A DNA stretch of 64,000 nt from contig NZ_PXWF02000310.1 in the NCBI RefSeq assembly GCF_003011895.2, forward strand, positions 40,366-104,365, given 5' to 3'. The translations under genes and the position numbers were made by a program. Below, piece after piece: positions 26,785-35,290 of this stretch. The first letter of the stretch is position 1, and every line of letters starts with the position of its first letter. This stretch comes from Massilia glaciei (GTDB lineage Bacteria; Pseudomonadota; Gammaproteobacteria; Burkholderiales; Burkholderiaceae_D). Below the pieces are notes generated by a model. It saw only the letters and a program-made list of their open reading frames with translations, ran no database searches and had not been told where the DNA came from.

Positions 26785-27995
26785 TTAAACTCCTTGCTTG
26801 GCTGTGGCATGACGATCTCGGCAATCATGCCGCCGTCCTCGCCATCTTGCAAGCTCAGGCCCGCGGCGTCGCCGAAGGCCAGTTGCAGCCGGTGGCGCAC
26901 GTTCTCGAGGCCGATGCCGCCGCCCGGCGTGAGGCTCATGCCGACCCCGGTGTCGGCCACCCGGATCCGGATCGTGCCGCCGGCCCCGTGCGCCCGCACC
27001 GTCACCTCGCCGCCGCGCAGCGACGGCTCGATGCCGTGCTTGATGGCGTTTTCGACCAGCGTGAGCACGATCATGCTCGGCAGGTTGACCCCGGCCAGCG
27101 CCGCCGGCAGCTCCAGCGTGTAGCGCAGCCGCTCGCCGAGGCGCGCCTGCATCACCTTCAGGTACGATTCGAGCAGCCCGAACTCGGTCCCGAGGCCGAC
27201 CTCGTCGCAGCGCATCTCGCCCAGGCTGGCGCGCAGGAAGGCGATCAGGTTGGCCGTCAGTTCGGCCGCGCGCGGGGCGCCTTGCTCGGCCAACTGCTGC
27301 ACCGCGCCAAGCGTGTTGAACAAAAAGTGCGGCTCGATTTGCGCCCGCAGCAGGCGCAGCTTCGACTCGCTGAGCTGGCGCGACATCTGCTCGCGCTCGG
27401 CCTCGCGCTGCAGTTCGGCCGTCAGCGCCTCGTGTTGGCGGTTGCGCAGCATGCCGACGATGACGAACGGCGCCGCCATGACCAGGCCGGCGCCGGTGGC
27501 GGCGAGCAGGGTCATGCCGAGTTTCTCGAACGTGAACGGCTTGCCCGAGTCGGCCAGCGCCATCGCCATCCCGACGATCCCGCCGAACATGGCCATGCCG
27601 CCGAAAAAGGCGAAAATCCACAGCTCGCGCCCGGCGTATTTGCGGTAGTTGAACCAGGCCCCGATGGTGGCGAAAACGAGGCTGAAGCCGAACAGGTTCG
27701 CCGCCCCGATCCCGAGCAGCCAACTCACCTTGGCCGGAAAGGCCAGATGCAGCGCGGCGCCGACGACCGTGAACGCGAGCGCCCACTTGGCCACGGCCAG
27801 GTAGAGCCTGCGCCCGCGGTAGGTGACCGAGAACTCGCGCAGCTGCTTGCGCTCGATCGGCGAGAGCTTGGCCAGCACCTGGCCCGCATACCTGCGGTAG
27901 CCCGCGGGAAGGGTGTCGGCCAGCGCCGGATTGTCGAGGATGGCGACCTGCTCCTCCTCCCAGTCGTCATACCATTTTACTAATTTGCCCCACAT
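26781..27995 (-). CDS. LytS-type (HisKA_7TM/His_kinase) sensor kinase
   Basis: A 404-residue sensor. An N-terminal soluble stretch of about 65 residues precedes four hydrophobic segments (about 70-190). Then comes a coiled linker, the His_kinase phosphoacceptor in QIEPHFLFNTLGAVQQL and an ATPase domain with LVENAIKHGIEPS (N box) and GVGMSLTPGGGIGLENVRHRL (G boxes). ATG 27995 follows AGGGAGCGCGAC, a good ribosome binding site; the longer frame to 28154 is not supported. It transmits to the LytTR regulator encoded next. No known ligand domain is visible, so the signal is probably membrane- or cytosol-derived. Confidence 0.9.
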   Translation of the reverse strand: MWGKLVKWYDDWEEEQVAILDNPALADTLPAGYRRYAGQVLAKLSPIERKQLREFSVTYRGRRLYLAVAKWALAFTVVGAALHLAFPAKVSWLLGIGAANLFGFSLVFATIGAWFNYRKYAGRELWIFAFFGGMAMFGGIVGMAMALADSGKPFTFEKLGMTLLAATGAGLVMAAPFVIVGMLRNRQHEALTAELQREAEREQMSRQLSESKLRLLRAQIEPHFLFNTLGAVQQLAEQGAPRAAELTANLIAFLRASLGEMRCDEVGLGTEFGLLESYLKVMQARLGERLRYTLELPAALAGVNLPSMIVLTLVENAIKHGIEPSLRGGEVTVRAHGAGGTIRIRVADTGVGMSLTPGGGIGLENVRHRLQLAFGDAAGLSLQDGEDGGMIAEIVMPQPSKEFK

Positions 27996-28231
27996 GTCGC
28001 GCTCCCTGTTGTCCGCTTGATTTGGCCGCCTGATTGAGACCACTGGACGCAGTCTAAGGCAAGCGGCCAACCGCCCCCAGCGGCCGGTGACGAAATACGA
28101 CAAGCCGGTCACCAAGCACGAAAAAGCAGGGCACGATTGACTTTTGGGGGGCACCCTCGCTAAAGTAGGACGCTGCCGGTGGTAAGGGCATGCCGAGGCA
28201 CGACCGATAAACCAAGTTCCCAGCAGGTCCG

Positions 28232-31200
28232 ATGACCCCAGATCCGGTCAATATACTGATTGTCGACGACGAGCCCACCAACCTGATGCTGCTCGACGCC
28301 CTGCTTGGCGACTTCAACGAAAACCTGGTTTCCGCCGGTTCCGGCGAGGAGGCCCTCAAGCATGTGCTCAAGAGCGAATTCGCGGTGATACTGCTCGACC
28401 TGCACATGCCGACCATGAGCGGGCTCGAGGTGGCGCAGCTGATCCGCCAGCGCGAGCGCTCCAAAGACACGCCCATCATTTTCGTGACCGCCTCCGGGCT
28501 CGACGAATTCCCGATCGACGAGGCGTACGCGCTGGGCGCGGTCGACTACCTCGAAAAACCCCTCAACGCGACCATCCTGCGCGCCAAGGTGGCGTTCTTC
28601 GTCGACCTGTACCGCAAGACCGAACTGCTGGCCGCGGCCGAACGCGAGCGCCACGCGGCCGCCCTCAGCGCCAAGGATGCGCGCATCCGCCTGATCCTCG
28701 ACAACGCGCGCAGCCACGCCTTCATCGTCACCGACCTCGAGGGCCTGGTCACCGAGTGGGAGGGCGGGGCCGCGTCGGTCACCGGCTGGAGCGCCCGCGA
28801 GATGGCCGGCAGGCCGCTGGCGCGCATCTTCACCTCCGAGGACCGCGCCCTCGGCCTCCCAGGCGCCGAGTTCGAAACCGCCCGCGCCAGCGGCCAGGCC
28901 CAGGACCGGCGCTGGTACCTGCGCAAGGACGGCACCCGGTTTTTCGCCGACGGCGTGATGGTGCCGCTGCGCGACGCCGACGGCACGCTGCACGGATTCG
29001 CCAAAATCTTCCGCGACGCCACCGCCGAGCGCACGGCGGCCGAGCGGTTGCTGGCGCACGAGGCCGAGCTCAAGGCGAGCCACAACCTGTTCTCGCTGCT
29101 GCTCGAGTCCTCGGTCGACGGCATCTACGGCATCGCCGCCGACACCAGGTGCACCTTCATCAACGCGGCCGGCGCGGCCATGCTCGGCTACCTGCCCGAC
29201 GAATTGATCGGGCGGCCCCTGCACGAGCGCATCCACCACCACCACGCCGACGGTACGCGCTATCCGGTCGGCGATTGCCGCCAGGTCCGCGCCGCGCGCG
29301 AGGGCGTGGCGGTGCGCATCGACGAGGACGTGTTCTGGCACCGCGACGGCAGCGCCGTGCCCGTCTCGTGCGCGGTCTCGCCGATCGTGGTCGACGCCGT
29401 CCCGGCCGGCGCGGTGGTCACCTTCACCAACATCTCCGAGCGCAAGCGGCAGGAGGCCGAGCGCGAACTGCTGCTGCGCCAGGTGCAGGCGGCCAACGAG
29501 CGCATGGCCAATGTGTTCGACCAGGCGCCCGCGTTCATGTGCGTGCTGACGGGCCCGGAGCACGTGTTCGAGATGGTCAACGAACAATACCTGCAACTGG
29601 TCGGCCGGCGCGACGTGATCGGCAAGACCGTCCGCGGCGCCATACCCGACATCGACGGCCAGGGCTTCTACGAGCTGCTCGACCAGGTGTATTGCTCGGG
29701 CGTGCCGTTCATCGGGGTCGACATGCTGGTCAGTCTGCAGCGCAACGCCGGCCGCGCGCCCGAGGGCCGCTATGTCGACCTGGTCTACAACCCGCTGCGC
29801 GACGCCGACGGCGCCGTCGTGGGCATCCTCGTGCACGGTGTCGACCAGACCGAGCGCAAGCTGTCCGAGATGGCGTTGAGCAACAGCGAAGAGCGCTACC
29901 GGACCCTGATCGAATCGATGGACCAGGGTTTCTGCATCATCGAGATGATCTACGACGCCGACGGCGAACCCTACGACTACCGCTACCTCGAGATGAACAA
30001 CATGTTCGAGCGGCACACCGGGCTCGTCGACGTGGTCGGCAGGACCATCCGCGAGATGGTGCCCGACATCGACCGCATCTGGTACGAGACCTACGGACGG
30101 GTGGCGCGCACGGGCGAGCCGGTGCGCCTCGAGAGCGAATCGAAGGCGATGCACCGCTGGTTCGACGTCTATGCCAGCCGCATCGGCGGCGATGGCAGCA
30201 GGCTGGTCGCCATCCTGTTCAGCGACATCACCAGCCGCAAGCAGGCCGAGGAGGACCTGCGCCGGCTCGCCAGCGAACTGTCCGAGGCCGACCGCCGCAA
30301 GACCGAGTTCCTGGCCACGCTCGCGCACGAGCTGCGCAACCCGCTGGCGCCGATCCGCAGCGGCTTGAGCGTGCTGCGCATCGTGCGCGAGCGCCCCGAC
30401 CAATTCGAAAAGACGCGCGCGATGATGGAGCGCCAGGTGGCGCAGATGGTGCACCTGATCGACGACCTGCTCGACATCGCGCGCATCAGCGGCGGCAAGG
30501 TCGACCTGCGCAAGGAGCGCGTGCCCCTCAAATTGGTCATGGACAACGCGATCGAAACGAGCCTGCCGCTGATCGAGGCGGGCGGGCACGCGCTGCGCGT
30601 CGACATGCCCGACGCCGGCCTGACGCTCGAGGCCGACCCGACCCGCATCTCGCAGGTGCTGGCCAATCTGCTCAACAACGCGGCCAAGTACACGCCGCAG
30701 GGCGGGCGCATCACCATCGCGGCGCGCCGCGACGGCCGCGAGGTGCTGCTGTCGGTGACCGACAACGGGGTCGGCATCCCCGAGGAATCGTTCCCGGCGC
30801 TGTTCGCCATGTTCAGCCAGGTGGGGCGCAACCGCAACCGCGCGCAGGGGGGGCTCGGGATCGGCCTGTCGCTGGTGGGCCGGCTCGTCGAAATGCATGG
30901 CGGCAGCGTCGCCGCCAGCAGCCCCGGCGCCGGGCAAGGGTCCACCTTCAGCGTGCGCCTGCCGCTCGCGCCGGCGCTGTCGGCGCCCGCCGTGGCCGAC
31001 GCCCCGAGCGGCGTCGCGCACCCGGGCGCCAGGCCGCTGCGGGTGCTGGTGGTCGACGACAACGTCGACGCGGCCGAGACGCTGGTGATGATGCTCGGCC
31101 TCTCGGGCCACACCACGCTCGGCTGCAACGACGGGCGCGACGCGCTCGCCAGGGCGGCCGACTTCATGCCCGAGGTCGCGTTCGTCGACATCGGCATGCC

Positions 31201-31405
31201 GCACATGAACGGCTACGAGGTGGCGGCGGCGCTGCGCCAGATCGACGGCCTCGGACAAATCATGCTCGTCGCGCTGACCGGCTGGGGCGCCGAGAACGAC
31301 CGCGCCCGCTCGAAGGCGGCCGGGTTCGACCACCACCTGACCAAGCCGGCCGAATTTTCCACCGTCGAGGCCCTGCTGGCCGGCCTGGGACGCTCCGCCG
31401 CATAG
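28232..31405 (+). CDS. Hybrid sensor histidine kinase: REC-PAS(x4)-HisKA-HATPase-REC
   Basis: A 1057-residue soluble hybrid kinase. Order of domains: receiver 8-125 (Asp56 in VILLDLHMP); four PAS domains at about 145-265, 285-405, 425-545 and 560-675, judged from repeats such as ILDNARSHAFIVTDLEG, LLESSVDGIYGIAADT, VFDQAPAFMCVLTGP and LIESMDQGFCIIEM; HisKA with the phospho-His in FLATLAHELRNPLAP; HATPase with NLLNNAAKYT and GGLGIGLSLV; C-terminal receiver with VAFVDIGMP. No membrane helix is seen, so the signal is intracellular. There is no adjacent output regulator. The TAG stop is the first copy of a 15-bp tandem repeat. Confidence 0.92.
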   Translation: MTPDPVNILIVDDEPTNLMLLDALLGDFNENLVSAGSGEEALKHVLKSEFAVILLDLHMPTMSGLEVAQLIRQRERSKDTPIIFVTASGLDEFPIDEAYALGAVDYLEKPLNATILRAKVAFFVDLYRKTELLAAAERERHAAALSAKDARIRLILDNARSHAFIVTDLEGLVTEWEGGAASVTGWSAREMAGRPLARIFTSEDRALGLPGAEFETARASGQAQDRRWYLRKDGTRFFADGVMVPLRDADGTLHGFAKIFRDATAERTAAERLLAHEAELKASHNLFSLLLESSVDGIYGIAADTRCTFINAAGAAMLGYLPDELIGRPLHERIHHHHADGTRYPVGDCRQVRAAREGVAVRIDEDVFWHRDGSAVPVSCAVSPIVVDAVPAGAVVTFTNISERKRQEAERELLLRQVQAANERMANVFDQAPAFMCVLTGPEHVFEMVNEQYLQLVGRRDVIGKTVRGAIPDIDGQGFYELLDQVYCSGVPFIGVDMLVSLQRNAGRAPEGRYVDLVYNPLRDADGAVVGILVHGVDQTERKLSEMALSNSEERYRTLIESMDQGFCIIEMIYDADGEPYDYRYLEMNNMFERHTGLVDVVGRTIREMVPDIDRIWYETYGRVARTGEPVRLESESKAMHRWFDVYASRIGGDGSRLVAILFSDITSRKQAEEDLRRLASELSEADRRKTEFLATLAHELRNPLAPIRSGLSVLRIVRERPDQFEKTRAMMERQVAQMVHLIDDLLDIARISGGKVDLRKERVPLKLVMDNAIETSLPLIEAGGHALRVDMPDAGLTLEADPTRISQVLANLLNNAAKYTPQGGRITIAARRDGREVLLSVTDNGVGIPEESFPALFAMFSQVGRNRNRAQGGLGIGLSLVGRLVEMHGGSVAASSPGAGQGSTFSVRLPLAPALSAPAVADAPSGVAHPGARPLRVLVVDDNVDAAETLVMMLGLSGHTTLGCNDGRDALARAADFMPEVAFVDIGMPHMNGYEVAAALRQIDGLGQIMLVALTGWGAENDRARSKAAGFDHHLTKPAEFSTVEALLAGLGRSAA

Positions 31406-31462
31406 ACGTGCGCCGTATAGACGTGCGCCGTATAGACGTCCGCCGTATAGACGGGCGCCTCA
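31403..31462 (+). repeat. 15-bp tandem repeat starting at the stop codon of the hybrid kinase
   Basis: The unit TAGACGTGCGCCGTA begins with the kinase's TAG stop at 31403. Copy 2 (31418) is identical, copy 3 (31433) has one change and copy 4 (31448) a few. Since 15 is a multiple of three, four TAG codons follow in the same frame. Confidence 0.9.
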
Positions 31463-31504
31463 TAAACGTCGTCGTTGTGCGCGGCGGCATCCCCGCGCCG
31501 GCCG

Positions 31505-32467
31505 TCACGCCTGCGTGGCGCGCAGCCTGCGCGGCAGCATATTGTGGAGGTGGGTGCTGGCCACGGCGGCCTGGCCGGCTGCCACGCTGATCTGGTTCAG
31601 GCCCCTGACCACGTCACCCACCGCGTACAGGCCCGGCACCGTGGTGCACTGGTACTGGTCGACCACGAGTTCGGCGCAGTCGGCCATTTGCGCCCCCAGC
31701 GCGCCGGCCAGTTCGGAACGCGCATTCTCGCCCAGCATAGGGTAGAACACATCGAACTCGTGGTCCCGGCCGTCTTCGGTGTGCAGCACCGGGCGCATCG
31801 CGGCGCTCATGCTCACGCCCTTGAGGGGCGACTCGATGTAGCGCACGCCGGCCAGATCCAACGCGCGCAGTTCGGCCGCGCCGAGGCGGGCGTCGGCGCC
31901 GCGCTCGAACAAGGTGACGTCGGCCGTGAAGGTGCGCATGAACAGCGCGTGCGCGACCGGCGTGGCCTGCCCGGTGGCCAGCGCCACCCTGCGGTCGATC
32001 ACGTCGAAGCCGTCGCACACGGGGCACATGCGCACGGCGCCGCGGGCGACCGCCTCGCGCCATTGCGCGATCGGCAGTCCGGCGTCGGCGATGCCGGTGG
32101 CCAGCAGCACCGTCTGCGCCCAGACCTGGCCGCCCTCGTAGTCGGCCACGAAATACTCGCCCTCGCGCCGCAGGCCGGTGATCTCGCCTTCGATCACGCG
32201 GGCGTCGTACTGGGCGAGCTGTTCGAGCAGGCGCGCGCGCAGCGCCCGGCCCGGGATGCCGTCGGCGAAGCCGGGGTAGTTGCGGGTCACGGGGATCAGC
32301 TCGAGCCGGCTGTGGCCCTTGTCGACCACGACCACGCTGCGCAGGAAGCGGCGCAGGTAGATGGCGGCGCTCAGGCCGCCCGGGCCGGCGCCGATGACGA
32401 GCGTGTCGAACACCGTCGGGGGCAGGGAGGACAGCGCGGTCGCGTCGGGTGTGGTCGGTTCGGTCAT
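31505..32467 (-). CDS. Thioredoxin-reductase-like FAD/NAD(P) oxidoreductase
   Basis: A 320-residue flavoprotein. GAGPGGLSAAIYL near residue 27 binds FAD; the redox-active pair is in MCPVCDG near residue 150; GLYAVGDVVRGLNQISVAAGQAAVA near the end is the second FAD motif. The length fits low-molecular-weight thioredoxin reductase. The NADP loop after the second Rossmann core is less typical, so the electron acceptor may not be thioredoxin. ATG 32467 gives the normal N-terminus; the longer frame does not. It stands alone, divergent from the ABC operon, and ends about 40 bases from the tandem repeat after the hybrid kinase. Confidence 0.85.
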   Translation of the reverse strand: MTEPTTPDATALSSLPPTVFDTLVIGAGPGGLSAAIYLRRFLRSVVVVDKGHSRLELIPVTRNYPGFADGIPGRALRARLLEQLAQYDARVIEGEITGLRREGEYFVADYEGGQVWAQTVLLATGIADAGLPIAQWREAVARGAVRMCPVCDGFDVIDRRVALATGQATPVAHALFMRTFTADVTLFERGADARLGAAELRALDLAGVRYIESPLKGVSMSAAMRPVLHTEDGRDHEFDVFYPMLGENARSELAGALGAQMADCAELVVDQYQCTTVPGLYAVGDVVRGLNQISVAAGQAAVASTHLHNMLPRRLRATQA

Positions 32468-32648
32468 GGCGCAATTATCGGCAAGTGCGCTGCCCGCGCG
32501 TGTCGGCGCACCGCCCGCGCGTTTGTCGGACCGGAGCGCCCAATGTGCAAATATGCAAGATGGATAGATAGAAAAAATGACTGTTTGACAAACCGTTCCC
32601 GCCCCGTTGATACTTCGGAACGGAAATTTCCTGCGAGGAACGCGGTCA

Positions 32649-33320
32649 ATGATTGAATTGAGCAATATACGCAAGACCTACCGCCAGGGCGGCAACGAGA
32701 TCCGCGCCCTCGACGGCATCGATCTGGCCATCGCGCCCGGCGAATTCGTCGCCATCATGGGGCCGTCGGGCTCGGGCAAGTCGACCCTGCTCAACGTGCT
32801 CGGCGCGCTCGACCGGCCCGACAGCGGCCGCTACCGCCTCGCCAGCGACGAGGTCAGCGCGCTCGACGACGACGCCGCCTCGGACGTGCGCAACCGCCGC
32901 ATCGGCTTCGTGTTCCAGTCGTTCCACCTGCTGCCGCGCCTGACCGTGCTCGAGAACGTGCTCCTGCCGCAGCGCTATGCCAAGGTCGCGGACCCGCAGG
33001 CGCCATCGCGCGCGCGCGCTCTGCTCGAGCGCATCGGCCTGGGTAAACGCATGGACCACCTGCCGGGCGAACTGTCGGGCGGCCAGTTGCAGCGCGCCGC
33101 GATCGCGCGCGCCCTGCTCAACGCGCCGGCGCTGCTGCTGGCCGACGAACCGACCGGCAACCTCGACTCCAAGAGCGCGGGCGACGTGCTCGAACTGCTG
33201 CGCGAACTGCACGCGGCCGGCCAGACGCTGGTGCTGGTGACCCACGATCCGGCCATCGCCGCCAGCGCCCAGCGCACCATCCACCTGCGCGACGGGCGCA
33301 TCGCCGCGGAGCGGGCATGA
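32649..33320 (+). CDS. ABC transporter ATPase, MacB/LolD type
   Basis: A 223-residue ATPase. Walker A GPSGSGKST, Q-loop GFVFQSFHLLP, signature LSGGQLQRAAIARALLNAP, Walker B LLLADEPTGNLDS and the switch His in VTHDP are all intact. This is the LolD/MacB-NBD group, which powers extraction or export through FtsX-like permeases. It is the first gene of a four-gene operon with two adaptors and a permease; all junctions overlap by four bases. The start is ATG 32649; an upstream in-frame codon at 32607 adds unrelated residues. Confidence 0.93.
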   Translation: MIELSNIRKTYRQGGNEIRALDGIDLAIAPGEFVAIMGPSGSGKSTLLNVLGALDRPDSGRYRLASDEVSALDDDAASDVRNRRIGFVFQSFHLLPRLTVLENVLLPQRYAKVADPQAPSRARALLERIGLGKRMDHLPGELSGGQLQRAAIARALLNAPALLLADEPTGNLDSKSAGDVLELLRELHAAGQTLVLVTHDPAIAASAQRTIHLRDGRIAAERA

Positions 33321-35290
33321 GCCGGGCCGCGCTGTTCGTGCTCGCCGCGCTCGGCGCCGCCGGGCTCATGGCGGCGGTCGCCGCGCCCCCCGCGCGCCCG
33401 GCCTTGGCGGCCGGAGAGGTCAAGCCGGCGCGTCCTGTCCTGCTCACCGGCGAGGTCGAGGCGCTCGGCGCCCAAACGGTGTTTGTGCCGCCGTCCAATT
33501 CGCGGCCCGTGGTGCTGCGCTACATGGTGGCCGAGGGCGCCAGCGTCAAGGCCGGAGACGTGGTGCTGCGCATCGAGACGGGCGACGCCGCCAACATCGA
33601 CCGCCTCAAGACCGAGATCGCGCAGACGCGCGCCAAGGCCGAGCGCGAGGGAGCCACCCTCGAGGTGGCCGCAGTGATGGCCGAAAAGGCGGTCGGCCAG
33701 GCGCGCGCGGCGCTGGCCAAGGCGCGCATCGACGCGGCGCTGCCCAAGGCCCAGATCGCGGCGCTCGACTACGACCGCTACCAGGGCGAACTCGAACACA
33801 GCACGCGCGACCTCGTGGTCAAGCAAAAATCGTTCGACGGCGCGCGCGAGGCGGTCGCGCGGCGCCGCGCCGACGGCGAGCTCGAAGCGAAAAAACAGCA
33901 GATCAACCTGCTGTTCAAGAGCGCGCAGATGGCCGAGTCCGAGGTGCGCGCGGCGCACGACGGCATCGTGGTGCACGGCTACAACGCGTGGAGCGGCGAG
34001 CGTTACGAGGAGGGCACCAGCGCCCATCCGGGCAACAGCGTGGCCCAGGTGCACGGCGCCGGAAAAACGGCCGTCAGCGCCTGGGTGCTCGAGGCCGACC
34101 GCGCCTTCCTGGCGCCGGGCCAGAGCATGCGATTGCGCTTCGACGCCTTGCCCTCGGCGTCCCTGGACGCCAGCATCGCCAGCATCACCAGCGCGCCAGA
34201 GGCGCGCGCAGTGTGGGGCCTCGGGCGCTATTTCCGCGTCCGCATCACGCTGCCGGACGGTCACGCGCTGCCGCTGGTGCCGGGCATGAGCGTGATGATC
34301 GAGCCGCGTGCGGGCGCGCCGGCCGGCGCGCGCCTGTCCGCGGTCAAGGCGGCGCAACTGACGATCGAGGGCGAGATCGCCTCGCGCAGCGCGACCCCGG
34401 TCGCGCCCCCGACCATCCCGTACGTGTGGAATTTCACGCTCAACCAGCTGGCGCCCGAAGGCAGCATGGTCGAGGCGGGCCAGCCGCTGGCGGTGTTCGG
34501 CTCGAACGACGTGATGACCCGGCTCGAAAGCCAGAAGAGCAGCCTCAACGAAAAACTGCGCGCGCTCGAAAAAATGCGGCTCGACCAGGCCGAGGGCGAC
34601 CGCGCCGGCGACCTGGCCGTGGCCGAGGCGGCCAGCAACGCCGACAAGGCGGCGCGCAAGGCGAGCCAGCCCAAGGAGCTGATCCGGCGCATCGACTACG
34701 ACAAGCTGGTCATCGAGCGCACGCTGGGCGCCGAACTGGCCAAGCTGGCCGTGGCCCAGCGCAAGGCCGAGGGGCTCGCGCGGCGCGCCGAACGCAGCGG
34801 CCTCGAGGCAGAGATCGCGCAACTCAAAGGCGCGATCGATCAACTCGAAAAGGGGCGCAAGGGACTGGCCGTGCTGGCGCCGCGCAAGGGGCGGGTGCTG
34901 CACCGGACCAATTTCAACGGCGAGAAATTCAACATCGGCAGCCAGGTCTGGATGGGATCGTCGATCGCCACGCTGGCCGACCCGGACCAGTTGTTCATCA
35001 ACGCCAAGGTGCCCGAGGCGCAGACCGCGCGCGTGCGCGTGGGCCAGCGCGCCAAGGTCACGGTCACCGGCTCGAACGAGGTGTTGACGGCGCGCGTGTC
35101 GGCCCTGGGCCGCATCTTCCACGGCAAATCGAGCACGCAACCGGTCATCGTGCGCGACGTCGAACTCGAATTCGACAGCGCGCCCAAGGGGCTCAAGCCC
35201 GGCGCCGCAGTGCAGGCCACGCTGCTCGCCGGCGAGGCGCAGCCGGCGAAACAGATTGCGGCTGCGGCCAACAAGGACAAACAACCATGA
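33317..35290 (+). CDS. Double-length periplasmic adaptor (fused tandem HlyD/MacA-like modules)
   Basis: A 657-residue exported protein with a signal peptide at 1-32. It reads as two adaptor modules in a row. Module 1 (about 42-340) has a lipoyl half VVLRYMVAEGASVKAGDVVLRIE, a coiled-coil hairpin (95-210), a second lipoyl half AAHDGIVVHG and a beta barrel ending PGMSVMIEP. Module 2 (about 350-650) repeats the plan: LAPEGSMVEAGQPLAVFG, a long hairpin rich in Lys/Glu/Ala, GLAVLAPRKGRVL and a barrel ending LKPGAAVQATLLAG. Ordinary adaptors are about 350-450 residues. It links the inner-membrane transporter to an outer-membrane channel, which is not encoded here. The stop overlaps the next adaptor gene. 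Confidence 0.85.
   Translation: MSRAALFVLAALGAAGLMAAVAAPPARPALAAGEVKPARPVLLTGEVEALGAQTVFVPPSNSRPVVLRYMVAEGASVKAGDVVLRIETGDAANIDRLKTEIAQTRAKAEREGATLEVAAVMAEKAVGQARAALAKARIDAALPKAQIAALDYDRYQGELEHSTRDLVVKQKSFDGAREAVARRRADGELEAKKQQINLLFKSAQMAESEVRAAHDGIVVHGYNAWSGERYEEGTSAHPGNSVAQVHGAGKTAVSAWVLEADRAFLAPGQSMRLRFDALPSASLDASIASITSAPEARAVWGLGRYFRVRITLPDGHALPLVPGMSVMIEPRAGAPAGARLSAVKAAQLTIEGEIASRSATPVAPPTIPYVWNFTLNQLAPEGSMVEAGQPLAVFGSNDVMTRLESQKSSLNEKLRALEKMRLDQAEGDRAGDLAVAEAASNADKAARKASQPKELIRRIDYDKLVIERTLGAELAKLAVAQRKAEGLARRAERSGLEAEIAQLKGAIDQLEKGRKGLAVLAPRKGRVLHRTNFNGEKFNIGSQVWMGSSIATLADPDQLFINAKVPEAQTARVRVGQRAKVTVTGSNEVLTARVSALGRIFHGKSSTQPVIVRDVELEFDSAPKGLKPGAAVQATLLAGEAQPAKQIAAAANKDKQP

Noticed and set aside
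28160..31336. A 1058-codon antisense frame opposite the hybrid kinase
   Set aside because: It mirrors the sense gene exactly, has no recognisable domain, and the sense protein has full HisKA/HATPase/REC/PAS motifs.
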